In this document: positions 59,639 to 64,000 of the stretch, piece after piece
Layout of the letters: every line of letters starts with the position of its first letter
Numbering within the stretch: the stretch's first letter is position 1
Source: Cellvibrionales bacterium
GTDB taxonomy: Bacteria; Pseudomonadota; Gammaproteobacteria; Pseudomonadales; UBA7239
DNA length: 64,000 nt
Direction: 5' to 3'
Assembly (NCBI GenBank): GCA_016713115.1
Contig: JADJPU010000001.1
Location: 1,488,001-1,552,000 of the forward strand
Notes under the pieces: generated by a model
Database searches by the model: none
Seen by the model: the letters and a program-made list of their open reading frames with translations, nothing else
What the model was told of the DNA's origin: nothing
Made by a program: the position numbers and the translations under genes

Positions 59639-61273
59639 ATGACGCGTTTTATTTTTGTCACTGGTGGTGTGGTGTCTTCTCTCGGCAAGGGGATCGCTTC
59701 CGCATCGCTGGGTGCCATCCTTGAGGCGCGCGGCTTCAAGGTGACGATCATGAAGTTGGATCCATACTTGAATGTGGATCCGGGCACCATGAGCCCGTTT
59801 CAGCACGGCGAGGTGTATGTCACCGAAGATGGCGCCGAAACCGATCTCGATTTAGGTCACTACGAACGCTTTCTGCGCACGCGTATGAGCCAGCGCAACA
59901 ACTTCACCACGGGTCGTGTTTACGAAACCATTTTGCGCAAAGAGCGCCGCGGTGATTACCTCGGCGGCACGGTGCAAGTCATTCCGCATGTGACGGACGA
60001 AATCAAACGCCGCGTGCTGGAAGGCGCAGGTGATGCCGACATCGCGCTGGTAGAAATTGGTGGCACTGTGGGCGATATCGAATCGCAACCGTTTTTAGAA
60101 GCTGTGCGCCAATTACGCGTGGAATTGGGCAGCAACCGTTCGCTGTTGATGCATCTTACCTTGGTGCCTTACATCGCCACCGCCGGCGAAGTAAAAACCA
60201 AGCCCACGCAGCATTCGGTGAAAGAATTGCGCTCTATCGGTTTACAGCCAGATATTCTGCTGTGCCGTTCGGAAATTGATGTAGACGAAGATTCGCGCCG
60301 CAAAATTGCACTGTTCACCAATGTGGAATTTCGCGCCGTGGTGGCGCTGCCAGATGCCAACACTATTTACGCCATTCCGCGTTTGCTGCACGAGCGTAGT
60401 CTCGACGCTATCGTGGTGGAAAAACTGCATCTCAATGCTAAAGATTGTGATCTTGGTGAGTGGGATCGCGTGGTCGAGGGTTTGATGAATCCGCAACATG
60501 CCGTCACCGTGGCGATGGTCGGCAAGTACATGGAATTGCTGGATGCTTACAAATCACTGAACGAATCGCTGATGCACGCCGGTATTCACACGGCGACTAA
60601 AGTGACGGTGCGCTATATCGATTCCGAAACAGTTACGCCTGAAACAGTGGAAAAATTATTAGGCGATGTTGATGCCATTCTGGTGCCAGGCGGATTTGGT
60701 ATTCGCGGCGTAGAAGGCAAAATTTTGACGGTGAATTTTGCGCGCACGCGCAAAATTCCCTACCTCGGTATTTGTCTCGGCATGCAGGTGGCGGTGATTG
60801 AATACGCACGCAATGTTTTAGGTTTGAGCAAAGCCAACAGCACTGAATTTGATAGTCACTCGCCAGACCCTGTGATTGGTTTAATCACCGAATGGAAAGA
60901 TGCTTCCGGTGCGGTAGAGCAGCGCAACGAAGAATCCGATCTCGGTGGCACGATGCGTCTTGGTGCGCAAATTTGCCATTTGATCGAAGGCTCACTAGCG
61001 CGCACGATTTACGGCGCAGGACAAATTCGCGAACGCCACCGTCACCGCTATGAAGTCAACAACAATTATGTAGAAAAATTAAAGCAAGCCGGTTTGCGTT
61101 TTGGTGGTCTGTCAGAAGATCGCACGCTGGTAGAGATGATCGAAATTCCCGATCACCCATGGTTTGTCGCTTGTCAGTTCCACCCTGAGTTCACTTCTAC
61201 ACCGCGCGACGGCCATCCATTATTCCGGCACTACATTGAAGCAGCGTTGGTGCATCGCCAAGGAAAACAGTAA
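59639..61273 (+). CDS. pyrG: CTP synthase
   Basis: A 544-residue glutamine-dependent enzyme that makes CTP from UTP. The amidoligase domain begins FIFVTGGVVSSLGKGIASAS and includes KLDPYLNVDPGTMSPFQHGE. The glutaminase domain from about 290 has the nucleophilic Cys in GICLGMQ and the His/Glu pair in CQFHPEFTSTP. Length standard. It is the first gene of pyrG-kdsA-eno-ftsB-ispD, a usual operon in gammaproteobacteria. The 169 bases upstream hold no gene; no convincing promoter pair was seen. Confidence 0.98.
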   Translation: MTRFIFVTGGVVSSLGKGIASASLGAILEARGFKVTIMKLDPYLNVDPGTMSPFQHGEVYVTEDGAETDLDLGHYERFLRTRMSQRNNFTTGRVYETILRKERRGDYLGGTVQVIPHVTDEIKRRVLEGAGDADIALVEIGGTVGDIESQPFLEAVRQLRVELGSNRSLLMHLTLVPYIATAGEVKTKPTQHSVKELRSIGLQPDILLCRSEIDVDEDSRRKIALFTNVEFRAVVALPDANTIYAIPRLLHERSLDAIVVEKLHLNAKDCDLGEWDRVVEGLMNPQHAVTVAMVGKYMELLDAYKSLNESLMHAGIHTATKVTVRYIDSETVTPETVEKLLGDVDAILVPGGFGIRGVEGKILTVNFARTRKIPYLGICLGMQVAVIEYARNVLGLSKANSTEFDSHSPDPVIGLITEWKDASGAVEQRNEESDLGGTMRLGAQICHLIEGSLARTIYGAGQIRERHRHRYEVNNNYVEKLKQAGLRFGGLSEDRTLVEMIEIPDHPWFVACQFHPEFTSTPRDGHPLFRHYIEAALVHRQGKQ

Positions 61274-62121
61274 TGACAGAGCAGAAAGCGGTCAGCTTGT
61301 CGGGTATAGAGGTCGCCAACGATAAACCGTTTGTGTTGTTCGGCGGCATGAATGTATTGGAGTCGCGCGATCTGGCGCTGCAGGTAGCAGAAGCCTATGT
61401 GACAGTGACGCAGAAGCTGGGAATTCCCTATGTGTTCAAAGCGTCTTTTGATAAAGCCAATCGCTCGTCGATGTTTTCTTTTCGCGGTCCTGGTTTGGAT
61501 GAAGGCTTAAAGATTTTTGAAGAGATCAAAAAAACCTTTCAGGTGCCGGTGATTACTGATGTACACACGCCTGAGCAGTGTGCGCCTGCAGCGGAAGTGT
61601 GTGATGTGATTCAGCTGCCTGCGTTTTTGTCGCGCCAAACCGATTTGGTGGTGGCAATGGCGAAAACCAAAGCGGCGATCAATATCAAAAAAGCGCAATT
61701 TCTCGCGCCGCATGAAATGCAGCATATTTTGAAAAAATGTAATGAAGCGGGCAATGATCGTTTGATGTTGTGCGAACGCGGTTCGTGTTTTGGTTATAAC
61801 AATCTTGTCGTGGATATGCTTGGCTTTGGCATCATGAAGCAGATAGGCTATCCGGTGATTTTTGATGTCACGCACAGCCTACAAATGCCGGGCGGTCGCA
61901 CGGATTCTGCGGGCGGTCGCCGTCAGCAAGTGGTGGAGTTGGGTCGTGCTGGTGTGTCGCAAGGCATTGCTGGTTTGTTTCTGGAAGCGCATCCTGATCC
62001 CGATAACGCCAAATGCGACGGCCCATGCGCGCTGCCATTAAATAAATTGGAGGCTTTTCTCGGTCAAATGAAAGCCGTGGATGATGTGGTGAAAAGCCTA
62101 CCCGCGCTCACCATTCTTTAA
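61273..62121 (+). CDS. kdsA: KDO-8-phosphate synthase
   Basis: A 282-residue aldolase-type enzyme that condenses phosphoenolpyruvate with arabinose-5-phosphate for the Kdo core of lipopolysaccharide. FVLFGGMNVLESRDLALQVA, KASFDKANRSS, LMLCERGSCFGYNNLVVDML and FDVTHSLQMPGG are visible. NNLVVDM suggests the metal-free type (Asn in place of the metal-binding Cys). Its ATG overlaps the pyrG stop by one base. Confidence 0.97.
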   Translation: MTEQKAVSLSGIEVANDKPFVLFGGMNVLESRDLALQVAEAYVTVTQKLGIPYVFKASFDKANRSSMFSFRGPGLDEGLKIFEEIKKTFQVPVITDVHTPEQCAPAAEVCDVIQLPAFLSRQTDLVVAMAKTKAAINIKKAQFLAPHEMQHILKKCNEAGNDRLMLCERGSCFGYNNLVVDMLGFGIMKQIGYPVIFDVTHSLQMPGGRTDSAGGRRQQVVELGRAGVSQGIAGLFLEAHPDPDNAKCDGPCALPLNKLEAFLGQMKAVDDVVKSLPALTIL

Positions 62122-62163
62122 ACAAAGTTAAAAACTGAAAACCAAAATTGAGGAGATCCCCCA

Positions 62164-63453
62164 ATGAGTAAGATTATCGATATCAAAGCCTTTGAAGTAT
62201 TGGATTCGCGCGGCAATCCCACGGTGATGGCAGAAGTTGTTGTGGAAGGTGGTTTTGTCGGCAGCGCATGCGCGCCGTCGGGTGCATCAACCGGCTCGCG
62301 TGAAGCACTGGAATTGCGTGATGGCGATAAAGCGCGCTATCTCGGCAAAGGTGTATTGAAGGCGGTCAACAATGTGAATACAACAATTCGCGATTTATTG
62401 CTGGGAAAAAATGCGGCAGAACAACGCGCCATCGATAAAATTATGATCGACGCAGACGGCACGGATAACAAAGCCAATTTGGGTGCCAACGCCATTCTCG
62501 CGGTGTCTTTAGCGGCGGCGAAAGCGGCGGCAGCGGCAAAAAATATTCCGCTGTATCAGCACATTGCAGAAATTAATGGCACGCCGAACCAATACAGCAT
62601 GCCGGTGCCGATGATGAATATTATCAACGGCGGTGAACACGCTGATAACAATGTGGATATTCAAGAGTTCATGGTGCAGCCTGTCGGTGCGCCAAATTTT
62701 GCCGAAGCTTTGCGTTGGGGCGCAGAAATTTTTCATGCGCTAAAAAAAGTTTTGCAGGCTAAAGGTTTGAATACAGCCGTGGGCGATGAAGGTGGTTTTG
62801 CGCCGAATTTGTCCTCCAATGCTGAGGCTTTAGCGGTTATCAAAGAAGCGGTAGCGAATGCCGGTTACAAGCTGGGTACAGATGTGACCTTGGCGCTGGA
62901 TTGCGCATCGTCCGAGTTTTACAAAGACGGTAAATATGTACTCGCTGGCGAAAATAAATCATTCGATTCCGCAGGCTTTGCGGATTATCTCGCTGGTTTA
63001 TGTAGTGAGTATCCGATTATTTCCATCGAAGACGGTCAAGACGAAAGCGACTGGGCGGGCTGGAAACTGCAAACAGAAAAACTGGGCGCGAAAGTGCAGT
63101 TGGTGGGCGATGATTTGTTCGTGACGAACACCAAGATTTTGAAAGAAGGTATCGAAAAAGGTATTGCCAATTCCATTTTGATTAAATTCAACCAAATCGG
63201 TTCGTTGAGTGAAACCTTGGACGCGATTGCGATGGCCAAAAAAGCGGGCTACACCGCCGTAATTTCGCATCGCTCAGGCGAAACCGAAGACAGCACCATT
63301 GCTGATCTCGCGGTGGCCACTGCCGCAGGGCAAATCAAAACCGGTTCATTGTGCCGTTCAGATCGCGTCGCGAAATACAATCGTCTGTTGCGCATTGAGG
63401 CGGAATTGGGCGGCAAAGCGCCGTATCGCGGTCGCGCTGAGTTTCGCGCCTAA
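62164..63453 (+). CDS. eno: Enolase
   Basis: A 429-residue glycolytic enzyme interconverting 2-phosphoglycerate and phosphoenolpyruvate; in many relatives also a degradosome member. FEVLDSRGNPTVMAEVVVEG, GDEGGFAPNL, SIEDGQDESDWAGW (metal ligands Asp/Glu), LIKFNQIGSLSETLDA (catalytic Lys) and ISHRSGETEDSTIADLAVA are intact. TTGAGGAG precedes the ATG. It lies in the standard pyrG-kdsA-eno order. Confidence 0.98.
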   Translation: MSKIIDIKAFEVLDSRGNPTVMAEVVVEGGFVGSACAPSGASTGSREALELRDGDKARYLGKGVLKAVNNVNTTIRDLLLGKNAAEQRAIDKIMIDADGTDNKANLGANAILAVSLAAAKAAAAAKNIPLYQHIAEINGTPNQYSMPVPMMNIINGGEHADNNVDIQEFMVQPVGAPNFAEALRWGAEIFHALKKVLQAKGLNTAVGDEGGFAPNLSSNAEALAVIKEAVANAGYKLGTDVTLALDCASSEFYKDGKYVLAGENKSFDSAGFADYLAGLCSEYPIISIEDGQDESDWAGWKLQTEKLGAKVQLVGDDLFVTNTKILKEGIEKGIANSILIKFNQIGSLSETLDAIAMAKKAGYTAVISHRSGETEDSTIADLAVATAAGQIKTGSLCRSDRVAKYNRLLRIEAELGGKAPYRGRAEFRA

Positions 63454-63470
63454 GAGCGGAGTGACCCACG

Positions 63471-63770
63471 ATGAAATGGGTCGTTTTTGTTTTGGTGTTG
63501 CTACTCGGTTTTTTGCAATACCGTTTGTGGGTGGGCGAAGGAAGCTTGGCGCAAATCGCTGAGCTTAAACGCGATATTCAACAACAAAAGTTAGAGAACG
63601 CGCATTTGTTGTCGCGCAATCAGGCATTGGCTGCAGAAATTGATGCGCTGAAAAAGGGAAGTAGTGTGGAAGATCGCGCTCGTCGTGATATGGGTATGAT
63701 TCGCAAAGATGAAACCTTTGTGTTGATTGTTGACGAGCAGGAAAAGGCTAGGAATGACAAGCAGCGATGA
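63471..63770 (+). CDS. ftsB: Cell division protein FtsB
   Basis: A 99-residue bitopic division protein. It has a short cytoplasmic start, a membrane helix (MKWVVFVLVLLLGFLQYRLW) and a periplasmic coiled coil beginning IAELKRDIQQQKLENAHL, then SSVEDRARRDMGMIRKDETF. It bridges FtsL and FtsQ in the divisome. Position between eno and ispD is standard. The last 17 bases overlap ispD. Confidence 0.96.
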   Translation: MKWVVFVLVLLLGFLQYRLWVGEGSLAQIAELKRDIQQQKLENAHLLSRNQALAAEIDALKKGSSVEDRARRDMGMIRKDETFVLIVDEQEKARNDKQR

Positions 63771-64000
63771 GTCGCGTTTTTTTGCGGTGATTCCTGCGGC
63801 GGGAACGGGTAGTCGTTTTTCCACGCAAGAAGCCAAACAATACATGCCTCTGTTGTCATCCACGGTGTTGGAGTGTGGCGCAGCCACCTTGTTGCAATTA
63901 AAAAACTTACAACAGTTAGTGATTGCGATTCACTCTGAAGATACGCGTGCTGCTTTGTTGCCGCAGCTGCAAGATGTACGCGTGCGTTTTGTTGTGGGTG
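63754..64000 (+). CDS. ispD: 2-C-methyl-D-erythritol 4-phosphate cytidylyltransferase, 5' part
   Basis: The first 82 codons of IspD, cut off by the window end. FFAVIPAAGTGSRFSTQEAK is the CTP-binding loop, followed by QYMPLLSSTVLECGAATLL. The pattern AAGxGxRF, then KQYxxL identifies the non-mevalonate isoprenoid enzyme. The ATG at 63754 has AGG upstream and overlaps ftsB by 17 bases. Confidence 0.92.
   Translation, partial: MTSSDESRFFAVIPAAGTGSRFSTQEAKQYMPLLSSTVLECGAATLLQLKNLQQLVIAIHSEDTRAALLPQLQDVRVRFVVG

Noticed and set aside
1..64000. CRISPR arrays, insertion sequences, prophage or rRNA genes
   Set aside because: No regularly spaced repeats, transposase, phage structural genes or rRNA-like sequence were seen.

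Overview
The window looks like chromosomal core sequence of a gammaproteobacterium on the Pseudomonadales/Cellvibrionales side. This is inferred from gene content and order: mutY-yggX-tRNA-Phe, rpsP-rimM-trmD-rplS followed by xerD and dsbC, dacA-ybeD-lipB-lipA, pyrG-kdsA-eno-ftsB-ispD, the Nudix-ThiE fusion, and EpmC and PdxB. There is no prophage, insertion sequence, CRISPR array or large accessory island. Genes are tightly packed and no stretch over 300 bases lacks a gene.

Layout. 0-2.7 kb: 3' end of bioA, sirB2, bolA, an unknown anchored protein and a nitroreductase. 2.7-11 kb: murJ, an unknown polytopic membrane protein, secA, argJ and a Nudix-ThiE fusion. 11-13.4 kb: a tonB-exbB-exbD operon behind a strong Fur box, ending in an NTF2-like gene. 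13.4-15.5 kb: argF and argD on the minus strand. 15.7-18.8 kb: a small respiratory/metal module of cytochrome b561, NnrS, a CsoR/RcnR-family repressor with a visible operator, and a NicO nickel/cobalt exporter, next to tRNA-Phe. 18.9-23.9 kb (minus): yggX, mutY, dsbC, xerD, rplS, trmD, rimM, rpsP. 24.1-32.4 kb: qmcA-nfeD, an LpxL-like acyltransferase, ffh and the str operon rpsL-rpsG-fusA-tuf. 32.4-36.2 kb: a second LpxL-like acyltransferase, lpxC, ubiX and an O-antigen-ligase-like protein. 36.2-42.7 kb: an RND pump with its adaptor, a perfect CRP-type site, a small membrane protein, a cNMP-binding protein without HTH and a HIBYL-CoA hydrolase-like gene. 42.8-48 kb: dacA, ybeD, lipB, lipA, a PstS-like protein, an unknown and alaA. 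48-54.6 kb: a secreted M4 peptidase fused to a seven-repeat FG-GAP propeller, a YfhO-like membrane protein, msrB and gpx. 54.6-64 kb: argG, an unknown, epmC, pdxB, zapE and the pyrG-kdsA-eno-ftsB-ispD operon.

Envelope biogenesis dominates (murJ, secA, lpxC, two acyltransferases, kdsA, dacA, ligase), along with arginine synthesis (argJ, argF, argD, argG), lipoylation and translation.

The most notable property of the sequence is the number of broken reading frames in otherwise well-conserved genes: bolA start, cytochrome b561, dsbC, tuf, the HIBYL-CoA hydrolase, alaA and yfhO. There is also an in-frame TAA in msrB and no AUG/GUG/UUG at the expected rimM start. Most of the shifts fall at or near short homopolymers. 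Because tuf and alaA are affected, consensus sequence error is the simplest explanation, though gene decay cannot be excluded for the dispensable ones. I found no convincing new multi-gene system. The best leads are the M4/FG-GAP secreted protein, the CsoR-NicO-NnrS module, the CRP-type site beside an unknown small membrane protein, and several unrecognised membrane or soluble proteins.
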